Source: a virus. Taken from it: a DNA stretch of 23,237 nucleotides. The stretch spans positions 1 through 23,237 of IMG/VR virus record IMGVR_UViG_3300048694_000792; one strand, 5' to 3'. The number at the start of each line of letters is the position of its first letter. The first letter of the stretch is position 1. Below, piece by piece: positions 14,195 to 19,729 of this stretch. The position numbers were made by a program, and so were the translations under genes. The notes under the pieces are model-generated. The model was not told the DNA's origin, did not search any database, and saw nothing but the letters and a program-made list of their open reading frames with translations.

Positions 14195-14910
14195 ATGCCC
14201 ATTTCTGTTCGTTTGATAATGTAATCACGAACCAAGCCTGAGCGAACAATATCCTGCTTCTCAAACTCAATATACTCGAATCGGTTCATGCGTTTAGTTA
14301 TATTTATAAAATCCATAAGACCACTTTTATCTCTTTCATGAGTTAAATCTGTCTGTCTGAAATCACCACAGAATATGATGCGTGATTTATCACCAAGTCG
14401 TGTCATTACGGTATCCAACTCTCCGAAAACCATATTTTGCAACTCGTCCACAACCACGATAGCATTGTTGAATGTTAGACCACGAAGAAATGATGTGGTT
14501 GTAAAATGCATCATATTTCTCATCTTAAGTATATCATATCCATCACCACGCCCAAACAGGTCATCACAAATCTCTTTGTATGGTTCTTCATACACTTTGA
14601 TTTTGTCTTTGATGCTTCCTGGTAAGAAACCAATGTCACGAGATGGAACAACAGACCTAACGACAATCACCTTATCATAAACTGACTGCCCAGATAGCAT
14701 TTGGTTCAACGCCAGATAAAGAGAGATATAAGACTTGCCGGTTCCTGCATATCCGTGGAGCATCAGGTTCATATCTCTGTTATAGGCGTCAAATGTTTTT
14801 TGTTGATTTGCTGTAAGAGGAGATACCTTTCTTAGCTCGAAATGGTTGTTTTGTTGTTGGTTCTTATTATACTTTTCTTGTCTAAGTTGTTTTCTATTCT
14901 TCTTAGGCAT
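14191..14910 (-). CDS. phoH: PhoH-like P-loop ATPase
   Basis: 239 aa. Walker A is GYAGTGKSYIS (near residue 53), Walker B is IVVVDELQN, followed by the PhoH signature IIFCGDFRQTD. The RSVVPSRDIGFLPGSIKDK segment is typical of PhoH. The N-terminus is basic and Gln/Asn-rich (KKNRKQLRQEKYNKNQQQNN). PhoH-like proteins are frequent in marine phages and are thought to be RNA-related ATPases; the precise phage role is unknown. A strong RBS, AAAGGAGATACT, precedes the ATG at 14910. A terminator separates it from the upstream gene, so it may have its own promoter, which I could not identify. Confidence 0.96.
   Translation of the reverse strand: MPKKNRKQLRQEKYNKNQQQNNHFELRKVSPLTANQQKTFDAYNRDMNLMLHGYAGTGKSYISLYLALNQMLSGQSVYDKVIVVRSVVPSRDIGFLPGSIKDKIKVYEEPYKEICDDLFGRGDGYDILKMRNMMHFTTTSFLRGLTFNNAIVVVDELQNMVFGELDTVMTRLGDKSRIIFCGDFRQTDLTHERDKSGLMDFINITKRMNRFEYIEFEKQDIVRSGLVRDYIIKRTEMGI
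14301..14308 (-). promoter_or_regulatory. T4-type late promoter box for the CTS-like cassette
   Basis: TATAAATA on the minus strand, inside the 3' part of phoH and about 107 nt upstream of the kinase-like gene start at 14194. It would drive 14194 to 10752 late, the right time for proteins to be packed into proheads. A chance match is possible. Confidence 0.5.
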
Positions 14911-14928
14911 AGTATCTCCTTTAGAAAG

Positions 14929-14965
14929 CGAAAAAGGGAGTCTTCGTTTTAGCGAAGCTCCCTTT
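14929..14965 (-). terminator. Intrinsic terminator between the 15003-15263 gene and phoH
   Basis: The minus strand has AAAGGGAG-CTTCG (14965-14953), loop CTAAAA, CGAAG-A-CTCCCTTT (14946-14933), then further T. The 13-bp stem has a single bulged base and a T-run of about five. It lies about 38 nt after the stop of the upstream gene. Confidence 0.8.
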
Positions 14966-15002
14966 AGTTTACTGTTGAAATTTTTGTTAAAAAACTTTAT
15001 TG

Positions 15003-15263
15003 TTAAATTTCCTTTTTTAAATCCCAGCGACCCTTGCCGATCTCTGTGTGTGGATTAGCTGCTTTGACTTTTCCCAAAACATATTTTGAAAAATCAGCAG
15101 GTGGACGAGTAACACCGATGCCAACTGGATCAACAACATTAACAGAATGATACACTCGTTCCAAATGATCATTTTTCTGTTCAAAGTCTACAATCTCCGA
15201 CATCGGCATACTGATATCAGAAACTTCATTGGTCTTCTTATTACGAAATGTATAAACTGCCAT
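15003..15263 (-). CDS. Conserved small phage protein, function unknown
   Basis: 86 aa starting MAVYTFRNKKTNEVSDISMP. The 'YTFRNKKTGE' start and a following 'DPVGIG-TRPPADF' block recur, as I recall, in many marine T4-like phages as an unassigned conserved protein. It looks like an FmdB-type N-terminal beta-hairpin that lacks the zinc-binding cysteines. GGAG stands 7 nt before the ATG, which overlaps the upstream stop (TAATG). The C-terminus contains LGKVKAANPHTE, similar to a stretch in the upstream gene product. Confidence 0.75.
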   Translation of the reverse strand: MAVYTFRNKKTNEVSDISMPMSEIVDFEQKNDHLERVYHSVNVVDPVGIGVTRPPADFSKYVLGKVKAANPHTEIGKGRWDLKKEI

Positions 15264-15583
15264 TACGAATCTCCAAGTGAATCCTTTGGTGGAATAGGTA
15301 TCTTTCCTTTATAATCCATTCTATTAGCTGGTGTTGGTGTTGTTGCTTTTTGAAATGTATCGGATAATTCTTTATTAGCTTGTTCAGGTTCAATTGCATT
15401 AGGTGGTTTTACTGTAGATGGATGTTCAGCTTTTACTCTACCTTTAGCCCAATCGATAACAGAAGGTGGTTTTTTATTTAAGCTGTGCATAAGACCGCCA
15501 ATAGGATCACGTCTATCTTCAACATTTGACGATTCTCTATCTGTGACTGTTAATTCTTTGATATATTCTTTAAATCTTTTCAT
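15263..15583 (-). CDS. Small Pro-rich protein with CTS-like N-terminus
   Basis: 106 aa starting MKRFKEYIKELTVTD, fitting the pattern M-x-x-F-x-E-Y/F-I/L-x-E of T4 internal-protein targeting signals. The rest is polar and Pro-rich (KKPPSVIDWAKGRVKAEHPS, STVKPPNAIEPEQ, ATTPTPANRM) and probably disordered. KGRVKAEHPST parallels LGKVKAANPHT in the next gene. The ATG lies inside the 3' end of the upstream gene (14-nt overlap) with AAAGGG as RBS. A late-like box (CATAAATA) is at 15629-15622. It could be a small internal head protein. Confidence 0.7.
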   Translation of the reverse strand: MKRFKEYIKELTVTDRESSNVEDRRDPIGGLMHSLNKKPPSVIDWAKGRVKAEHPSTVKPPNAIEPEQANKELSDTFQKATTPTPANRMDYKGKIPIPPKDSLGDS

Positions 15584-16121
15584 GAATACCCTTTAGCCAT
15601 TCAGGAGCTTGTCTGTTCGTATATTTATGTAAATGAGACTTGCCATTGATGTAATAATTACGATAATTCTCAATTGAATCCTTCGACACAATATACTTAG
15701 CATCCATGGCAGGCGTTGGTTGAGTGAATGGACCATGCTTAATATTTTTTGGCAGATCAGTCAAAGCACTCTTCATGGCATCACACTTATGTACTTTACC
15801 ATACCGATGGTGATACTCATCAATCAAGCCAACGAAATGCCAATAGAGCCACTGATAATTAGATGACGATTGACGGCACCACACAGCAGATGGATGATTG
15901 ATATGTGTGGCTTGATAGATTATGCTATCGAGATTGTCCGACAATTTCCAACGCTTGGCCTTGCGCCCACTAGCACTCTTGCCAATGTATTCAGTACCAT
16001 CAAGCAACCGATGTGCTGTTGATAGTAATTGGGCGCTCTCAAGTATCATTTTGATCACATGCCTATCTACAGCCATGGTGGCTGCAATATGAGGGTCATG
16101 ATGTAGGTAAAAGATGTTCAT
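15570..16121 (-). CDS. Conserved phage protein, function unknown
   Basis: 183 aa from the ATG at 16121, chosen because GGAG stands 5-6 nt upstream; a TTG at 16136 would overlap the RBS. N-terminus MNIFYLHHDPHIAATMAVDR, then HVIKMILESAQLLSTAHRLL, contains His/Asp residues that could bind metal. A WKLSDNLDSIIYQATHINHPSAVW segment and SSNYQWLYWHFVGLIDEYHHRY follow. I recall this family as widespread but unassigned in T4-like phages. It is rich in Trp, Tyr and His and has no membrane segment. It is coupled to the next gene by overlap. Confidence 0.75.
   Translation of the reverse strand: MNIFYLHHDPHIAATMAVDRHVIKMILESAQLLSTAHRLLDGTEYIGKSASGRKAKRWKLSDNLDSIIYQATHINHPSAVWCRQSSSNYQWLYWHFVGLIDEYHHRYGKVHKCDAMKSALTDLPKNIKHGPFTQPTPAMDAKYIVSKDSIENYRNYYINGKSHLHKYTNRQAPEWLKGIHEKI
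15622..15629 (-). promoter_or_regulatory. Late-promoter-like box (one mismatch)
   Basis: CATAAATA on the minus strand, 39 nt upstream of the ATG at 15583. It differs from TATAAATA only in the first base, the position I would expect to be most tolerant. It fits late expression of the CTS-like small protein, but is weak evidence alone. Confidence 0.3.
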
Positions 16122-16132
16122 TTTTTCTCCGA

Positions 16133-16528
16133 TCAAGGCGTATAGAGAGTTACACCATAATTCATACCACGTTTACAGTAGATAAATTTACCAGCGATTT
16201 TACCTTTTACCATAAGAGGAATGAATGTGTCAAGATCAGTCATGAACACTGTAAATCTTTGGCCTTTAGCATTTGTAAATGTGGCACCAGCAGCAGATCG
16301 ACCACGATAATATCCATCATAGATCAATTCATCATCCCATGGTACATTATCGACCATGACAGGACCAATTTTTGCACAAATTCCTGTGATAGGATCACTT
16401 TCACCGTAACGAAACTCTCCACTATATTCAGAGTGTGATAGAACATCTAGTTCTATTCGTTGTTTCGTTTTAATATCCCAATATGAAGTGGGAAACATAG
16501 GAATTTGTTTGATCTTAGATTTCTTCAT
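16133..16528 (-). CDS. Hypothetical phage protein
   Basis: 131 aa, soluble, beta-rich by composition. Recognisable stretches: SYWDIKTKQRIELDVLSHSE, IGPVMVDNVPWDDELIYDGYY, GATFTNAKGQRFTVFMTDLD, and a C-terminal GKFIYCKRGMNYGVTL. I do not know the family; the small-barrel impression is only an inference. The ATG overlaps the stop of the preceding 45-aa ORF (ATGA), so it is translated in a coupled chain with its neighbours. Confidence 0.65.
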   Translation of the reverse strand: MKKSKIKQIPMFPTSYWDIKTKQRIELDVLSHSEYSGEFRYGESDPITGICAKIGPVMVDNVPWDDELIYDGYYRGRSAAGATFTNAKGQRFTVFMTDLDTFIPLMVKGKIAGKFIYCKRGMNYGVTLYTP

Positions 16529-16662
16529 TGCATCTGCCCCTTGTGTTTGATCTTGCGGCTATAAGCCTTCTTAGACTTTACCACCTTAGGTTTATATGGA
16601 GTATCACGCTGAAACAGCATGAGAGCACTCCGCACTTTTCTAGGTTTTCTCTCTTTTCTCAT
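16525..16662 (-). CDS. 45-aa very basic small protein
   Basis: Starts MRKERKPRKVRSALMLFQRD and ends KKAYSRKIKHKGQMQ; about 40% Lys/Arg. The RBS GGAG stands 7 nt before the ATG. It overlaps the end of the DUF1289 gene upstream and the start of the 131-aa gene downstream (ATGA). That packing and RBS are the main evidence that it is real. It is likely a nucleic-acid or ribosome/RNA-polymerase-binding peptide by charge alone; no function is claimed. Confidence 0.7.
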   Translation of the reverse strand: MRKERKPRKVRSALMLFQRDTPYKPKVVKSKKAYSRKIKHKGQMQ

Positions 16663-16918
16663 TTGTCTTCTCCAAAAAGTCTTCTATGTCTCGTATAAGA
16701 TGCTTTAGATTACCATTGCCCATTTCACTGTGAAACCAATTTACGACCTGTTCCAACAAATGCCTGCACTCTCGATTATTTAATTCCATGAGCACTTCTG
16801 ATTTTTCATCGACATTCATTCTCGTCCATTCCTTTATCTCTGTTAATGTACGAAAACACCCGATGCAATAATCTGCACCGGGTGCCAGCTTACATATTTT
16901 TACACAAGGACTTTTCAC
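16640..16918 (-). CDS. DUF1289-family cysteine-cluster protein
   Basis: 92 aa from a GTG that overlaps the stop of the AKP-rich gene (GTGA). The N-terminal half is the DUF1289 signature: SPCVKICKLAPGADYCIGCF, followed by RTLTEIKEWTRM, with cysteines at Cys5, Cys9, Cys18 and Cys21 arranged C-x3-C-x8-C-x2-C, suited to binding zinc or Fe-S. The C-terminal half is helical and charged, beyond the usual domain. Bacterial DUF1289 proteins have no settled role. Phage copies are frequent in marine T4-like genomes, as I recall. Confidence 0.85.
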   Translation of the reverse strand: MKSPCVKICKLAPGADYCIGCFRTLTEIKEWTRMNVDEKSEVLMELNNRECRHLLEQVVNWFHSEMGNGNLKHLIRDIEDFLEKTNEKREKT

Positions 16919-17460
16919 CGAAGAAGGTCACGAACATCTTCGACACCCTTGTCCCAATCGGGGTCCACATTGAAGGAAGATGCCGCAGGAGCCGAGGTCA
17001 AAACCTTCTCGACATCCGACTTGACATTCTTTTCACGCATAGCAACGATTGCAGCCGTCGCCTTCTTAATTTCCTCAACCGTCATAACAGGCTTGCCGTC
17101 GGTCTTAGCCGCCTTAGCAGGCTTAGCCGACTTAACAGACTTGGTCACCTTAGCAGGCTTGGGAGCCTTAGCTGCCTTGGCAACCTTAGGAGCCTTCGGT
17201 GCCTTGGCAGGCTTATCCCACTGGTTCAAGTCCATATCAGTGTCCTTGACCAGCGTATAAGATTGAACCGTACGACCATCCTTGTTAACATCGATGCCAA
17301 AGTTTAGGTACTTGCGCATCATAGACACATACTTGATAGCATAAGGACCAGAAGTCAAAGCCTTGTTGATTTCATCGACACTCAACGTAGGCTTTGCCAG
17401 AAACATCTGGCGGATTTGCTTGATATGATTGATGTAGTTACCATTGTAGATCATAGCCAT
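16915..17460 (-). CDS. Winged-helix-like protein with histone H1-like AKP linker
   Basis: 181 aa from the ATG at 17460 (AGGAA upstream). A longer frame to 17535 runs through the promoter and is rejected. Residues 1-75 look like a helix-turn-helix/winged-helix unit: TLSVDEINKALTSGPYAIKY, then MRKYLNFGIDVNKDGRTVQS with a YTLV wing. Residues about 85-120 are a Lys/Ala/Pro repeat (KAPKAPKVAKAAKAPKPAK and on), as in histone H1-like and alginate regulator AlgP-like tails. The C-terminus (TVEEIKKATAAIVAMREKNV to DLLR) is helical and more acidic. A DNA-binding early protein is a reasonable inference. A perfect TTGACA-N17 promoter precedes it. Confidence 0.75.
   Translation of the reverse strand: MAMIYNGNYINHIKQIRQMFLAKPTLSVDEINKALTSGPYAIKYVSMMRKYLNFGIDVNKDGRTVQSYTLVKDTDMDLNQWDKPAKAPKAPKVAKAAKAPKPAKVTKSVKSAKPAKAAKTDGKPVMTVEEIKKATAAIVAMREKNVKSDVEKVLTSAPAASSFNVDPDWDKGVEDVRDLLR
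17100..17215 (-). repeat. Degenerate tandem repeat encoding Lys-Ala-Pro units
   Basis: The plus strand repeats units of the type GCCTTAGCAGGCTTA / GCCTTGGCAACCTTA, coding on the minus strand for K-A-P/V-K-A. Copies are imperfect, so length changes by slippage are possible. An open Leu/Ser/Arg-rich frame on the opposite strand is only its mirror. Confidence 0.7.
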
Positions 17461-17491
17461 GTGGTATTCCTTGTTTGTTGTCGATTGGATG

Positions 17492-17520
17492 ATACTAGCA
17501 CATATCCAAAAATATGTCAA
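17492..17520 (-). promoter_or_regulatory. Sigma70-type promoter for the AKP-rich gene
   Basis: TTGACA (17520-17515), 17-nt spacer, TAGTAT (17497-17492) on the minus strand. The TGA of the upstream 53-aa gene is part of the TTGACA, the same economy seen at RNase H and gp32. The leader is about 25 nt. Confidence 0.8.
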
Positions 17521-17678
17521 CCACACACACCACAAGCCTCATAGAATCGTTGGGTGTCAAAATTCGGACTGATGCGTTTACAAGCCACGGCGATAGCCTT
17601 GGCTGCACTAAGGCGTTGGACTTCATCAGAGATATGGCTAATCTCTTCAGCCAGGATTTTGAAATGCTTGCGGGTCAT
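17517..17678 (-). CDS. Small conserved phage protein (MTRKxF type)
   Basis: 53 aa from the ATG at 17678: MTRKHFKILAEEISHISDEV, then an Ala-rich helix and ISPNFDTQRFYEACGV. The pattern 'MTRK-F---A-...NP-FD--RF--ACGV' recurs, as I recall, in many tailed phages as a 50-60-aa protein. An open frame runs upstream to a GTG at 17885, but that stretch holds a hairpin and a promoter shared with the gene at 18367, so I take the short start (GAGG 7 nt upstream). Function unknown. Confidence 0.7.
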   Translation of the reverse strand: MTRKHFKILAEEISHISDEVQRLSAAKAIAVACKRISPNFDTQRFYEACGVCG

Positions 17679-17709
17679 AGGCGAGCCTCGATCTGTTGAA
17701 CATTCCACG

Positions 17710-17764
17710 ATATTAGACGAACCATGGAAGAAAGCAAGCGTTATCTTTGCATAGCTGGTATGCA
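17710..17764 (-). promoter_or_regulatory. Repeated early-type promoter, copy A
   Basis: -35 TTGCTT (17737-17732), 16-nt spacer, -10 TAATAT (17715-17710). A 23-bp block at 17764-17742 is identical to copy B and contains the inverted repeat TGCATA-CCAGC-TATGCA. It ends 4 nt upstream of the -35 in both copies. It lies about 32 nt before the 53-aa gene. Confidence 0.7.
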
Positions 17765-17795
17765 CCGAATGTAGGTCTTGATAGGAAGCGGTACT

Positions 17796-17833
17796 AACCT
17801 GTCCAGCCGTGAGGATTTCACGGAGGACAGGTT
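17796..17833. other. Strong intergenic hairpin
   Basis: The plus strand has AACCTGTCC, AG, CCGTGA, loop GGATT, TCACGG, A, GGACAGGTT, a 15-bp stem with a small internal bulge, followed by TTCTC. On the minus strand, where the genes lie, no good U-tract follows. Positions 17679-17897 otherwise hold only promoter copy A and I see no gene. Confidence 0.6.
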
Positions 17834-17897
17834 TTCTCATAAAGTATTGATCCATAACACAATTAGTTGTAGTAGTATCAGTCACTTAGCACAAATC

Positions 17898-18095
17898 CTA
17901 GTGTATTGTATCAAATAGAGAAAATTCCTTGCCGTTCCAAACATTTAGCATATATTGCTCGGCATAGTGCTCTGCAAACTCAGGGTCGATGAACACCATA
18001 TGATGCACCATCAACTTATCTTCATACATCTTAACGTCATACCGACGATGGCCTTGAGTGTCACGACCATCTTCCTTGATTATAATGCTCTTCAT
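17898..18095 (-). CDS. Small hypothetical protein
   Basis: 65 aa, starting MKSIIIKEDGRDTQGHRRYD and ending NGKEFSLFDTIH; a small alpha/beta protein by composition. A good RBS (AAAGGAGACAGT) precedes the ATG. It overlaps the stop of the upstream gene at 18092 and is probably co-transcribed from promoter copy B. I do not recognise the family. Confidence 0.65.
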   Translation of the reverse strand: MKSIIIKEDGRDTQGHRRYDVKMYEDKLMVHHMVFIDPEFAEHYAEQYMLNVWNGKEFSLFDTIH

Positions 18096-18367
18096 ACTGT
18101 CTCCTTTGTTTTCAAGGCTTCCATAGCACGAATGACACTAAAGGCCGACACCGAGGCTTTGATACCGGTCGTCTTCTTATCCAAAGGATAAGCTGTCAGA
18201 ACAAAGCCAAGTGTCGAAACATAACCATACTTAGACCAGTTGGTTCTGTTAGCAGTGTCTTTCATACGTTGAACCAACTGGTTCACGCTCATGTCAGACA
18301 CAAAAGGATTGACCAACAACACAGCCTTAGCCGTCTCAACCAGGTTTTCTTCGTCAAATTCCAGCAT
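18092..18367 (-). CDS. Small hypothetical early protein
   Basis: 91 aa from the ATG at 18367. GAGGA stands 6 nt before this ATG but directly abuts an ATG at 18373, so the second ATG is the better start. Sequence MLEFDEENLVETAKAVLLVN, then a mixed helical body and WSKYGYVSTLGFVLTAYPLD; no membrane segment of full length. First gene after promoter copy B. Family unknown. Confidence 0.65.
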   Translation of the reverse strand: MLEFDEENLVETAKAVLLVNPFVSDMSVNQLVQRMKDTANRTNWSKYGYVSTLGFVLTAYPLDKKTTGIKASVSAFSVIRAMEALKTKETV

Positions 18368-18397
18368 ATTCATTCCTCTGTTTAAGATGATGATGTG

Positions 18398-18453
18398 ATA
18401 TTAGACTAGCTTAGGAAGAAAAGCAACACATATCTTTGCATAGCTGGTATGCA
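18398..18453 (-). promoter_or_regulatory. Repeated early-type promoter, copy B
   Basis: -35 TTGCTT (18426-18421), 17-nt spacer, -10 TAATAT (18403-18398), with the same 23-bp upstream block (18453-18431) as copy A, including TGCATA-N5-TATGCA. CTTCC after the -35 and GTC before the -10 are also shared. It lies about 30 nt before the gene at 18367. Confidence 0.7.
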
Positions 18454-18465
18454 GGAATGCATAGC

Positions 18466-18627
18466 TCAACCCTTGATGATAAGCTTAACATTTTTATTAT
18501 TAAAAGTCAAAGACTTACCCTTACGAGGCTTGCAGACCTTGACCTCTCCACCCTTTTTAAGAAAGTCGACCATAAGGTCGCTGACAAGGGCGCTGGTGGC
18601 TTTACGGCTAAGCTTTTGATTGGTCAT
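18466..18627 (-). CDS. 53-aa basic small protein
   Basis: Starts MTNQKLSRKATSALVSDLMV and ends KNVKLIIKG; the middle reads FLKKGGEVKVCKPRKGKSL. GAGGA stands 7 nt before the ATG and overlaps the stop of the GIY-YIG gene, so the two are likely one transcript. Promoter copy B begins 13 nt after its stop. Basic and probably nucleic-acid-binding by charge; no family assigned. Confidence 0.7.
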   Translation of the reverse strand: MTNQKLSRKATSALVSDLMVDFLKKGGEVKVCKPRKGKSLTFNNKNVKLIIKG

Positions 18628-18637
18628 GATATTTTCC

Positions 18638-18958
18638 TCAGCGGATATCTGTGTTTAGAACAGGCTTGAGTTGCTTAATCAACTGCCGCTCGGATTGGTG
18701 GGCAGCAGTCTTACCACGAACTACTTCCACGATGGAAACGTCAAAGGCATCAACACCATGTTTGCGAATAGCCTTGCACAACTTCCAGTCGTGTTGCTCA
18801 GTCAACGCACGCTGAACATGCTTGAGCCAACGGCGACGAAGACTTTTGGAAGGGCTACGATCATGGACATGGGTCACGCCGATGTAAACCAGCTTACCCA
18901 CCTGGAGCTTGTACACCAGGTGGTTGCGGTCACTGCGCTTTTTGCGTCGTTTCATCAT
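18638..18958 (-). CDS. GIY-YIG nuclease-domain protein
   Basis: 106 aa. The GIY-YIG core is seen as LVYKLQVGKLVYIGVT (degenerate 'GIY' as LVY, intact YIG), RRRWLKHVQRA with the catalytic-type Arg, AIRKHGVDAFDVSIVE, then SERQLIKQLKPVLN with the metal-binding Glu and C-terminal Asn. It is a bare catalytic domain with a basic N-tail (MMKRRKKRSDRN) and no NUMOD/DNA-binding C-terminus, so it may be a structure-specific or damage-control nuclease rather than a full homing enzyme. The promoter places its start at, or next to, the first AUG (AUGAUG), implying a leaderless message. Confidence 0.85.
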   Translation of the reverse strand: MMKRRKKRSDRNHLVYKLQVGKLVYIGVTHVHDRSPSKSLRRRWLKHVQRALTEQHDWKLCKAIRKHGVDAFDVSIVEVVRGKTAAHQSERQLIKQLKPVLNTDIR

Positions 18959-18964
18959 GCGTCC

Positions 18965-18992
18965 ATAATATCAATCTGGACGCCAAAGTCAA
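18965..18992 (-). promoter_or_regulatory. Sigma70-type promoter for the GIY-YIG gene
   Basis: TTGACT (18992-18987), 16-nt spacer, TATTAT (18970-18965) on the minus strand. Only 6 nt separate the -10 from AUGAUG, so the transcript would start at or next to the AUG. Confidence 0.6.
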
Positions 18993-19026
18993 TCACTATT
19001 TGTAGAAAATTATTGCTTTTTTAAGT

Positions 19027-19061
19027 CAGGGTGTGAAATTTTATTTCTCTCTCACACCCTG
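19027..19061. other. 10-bp perfect stem-loop after the 60-aa gene
   Basis: CAGGGTGTGA (19027-19036) pairs with TCACACCCTG (19052-19061), loop 15 nt. The strand leading out of the minus genes continues ACTTAAAAAAG, so a classical U-tract is missing. It may be a Rho-type or RNA-stability element. The rest of 18959-19082 holds only the GIY-YIG promoter. Confidence 0.55.
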
Positions 19062-19082
19062 TACAGATAATCAGAAGTCTGA

Positions 19083-19265
19083 TCACTTCCTTACATAAAA
19101 ATCGTCCATTTCGTCATATTCATCATGGTGTCGGTTCCATGCTTTCTTCCAGTTTCGAGTTTCACGACGGCGAGGAGATTCCTTCTTCTTACCTCGCTTC
19201 ATGTAATCATCATCATAGTATTCATCATCAGTCAATTCAATGTTATGATTATGACGATTCTTCAT
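19083..19265 (-). CDS. 60-aa highly charged protein
   Basis: MKNRHNHNIELTDDEYYDDD, then YMKRGKKKESPRRRETRNWK and an acidic-aromatic tail (HHDEYDEMDDFYVRK). Alternating acidic and basic blocks suggest an intrinsically disordered, interaction-type peptide. It follows the DUF6433 gene by 24 nt in the same direction with only a weak RBS (GGACAG). Real by position and codon continuity, but family unknown. Confidence 0.6.
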   Translation of the reverse strand: MKNRHNHNIELTDDEYYDDDYMKRGKKKESPRRRETRNWKKAWNRHHDEYDEMDDFYVRK

Positions 19266-19289
19266 TGGGTCTTCTGTCCTTTGCTTGTT

Positions 19290-19721
19290 TTACTTGATCA
19301 AATCTGGAAAGGCTTGTTTTACCACAGATGGAGTTAAACCTTTCACACGCTGCTTTTTGAGCAACATGTTGGCATACACTTCAGCCTCTTTTGCTTCAAG
19401 AGACTCAAGAATCTGGATTAGAATTTCCTCTTTACGCTTCATAGAGAGATTAGGATTGACCTTAGGATTGTTCTCTTGAAACAGATATGCACGACCTAGC
19501 TCTTGATGTATTGATGTATAACCAAGACCGGCAGGAGCATCAGAGGGTTTATAGTCAGGAATCTTTTTGATTGAAAATTGGATGTTTGGGCTAAAGGTGC
19601 CTTCAAGAATGTTTCGTAAGGCATATGAAGAATTATTCTTGAGCACATTTACTTTTTCAGCGGTAGTCTTAGCCTTCTCAAATTCATCGAAGACTTCGTA
19701 TATATTCTTAAGCATAGTCAT
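19290..19721 (-). CDS. DUF6433-like conserved phage protein
   Basis: 143 aa from the ATG at 19721 (AAGGTGAA upstream; a TTG at 19733 is rejected). The N-terminus LKNIYEVFDEFEKAKTTAEK and the body YALRNILEGTFSPNIQFSIK, KIPDYKPSDAPAGLGYTSIH and KQRVKGLTPSVVKQAFPDLI match, as I recall, a protein family conserved across marine T4-like phages (DUF6433). All-helical with no catalytic motif seen. It sits 8 nt downstream of RNase H and may be tied to replication by context only. Confidence 0.8.
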   Translation of the reverse strand: MTMLKNIYEVFDEFEKAKTTAEKVNVLKNNSSYALRNILEGTFSPNIQFSIKKIPDYKPSDAPAGLGYTSIHQELGRAYLFQENNPKVNPNLSMKRKEEILIQILESLEAKEAEVYANMLLKKQRVKGLTPSVVKQAFPDLIK

Positions 19722-19729
19722 TTCACCTT

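Noticed and set aside
16846-17307. Plus-strand Leu/Ser/Arg-rich frame with repeated LSRL
   Set aside because: It is the mirror of the Lys/Ala/Pro repeat of the minus-strand gene.
17679-17885. Upstream extension of the 53-aa MTRKHF gene
   Set aside because: The stretch contains promoter copy A and a strong hairpin, and the family starts at MTRK.
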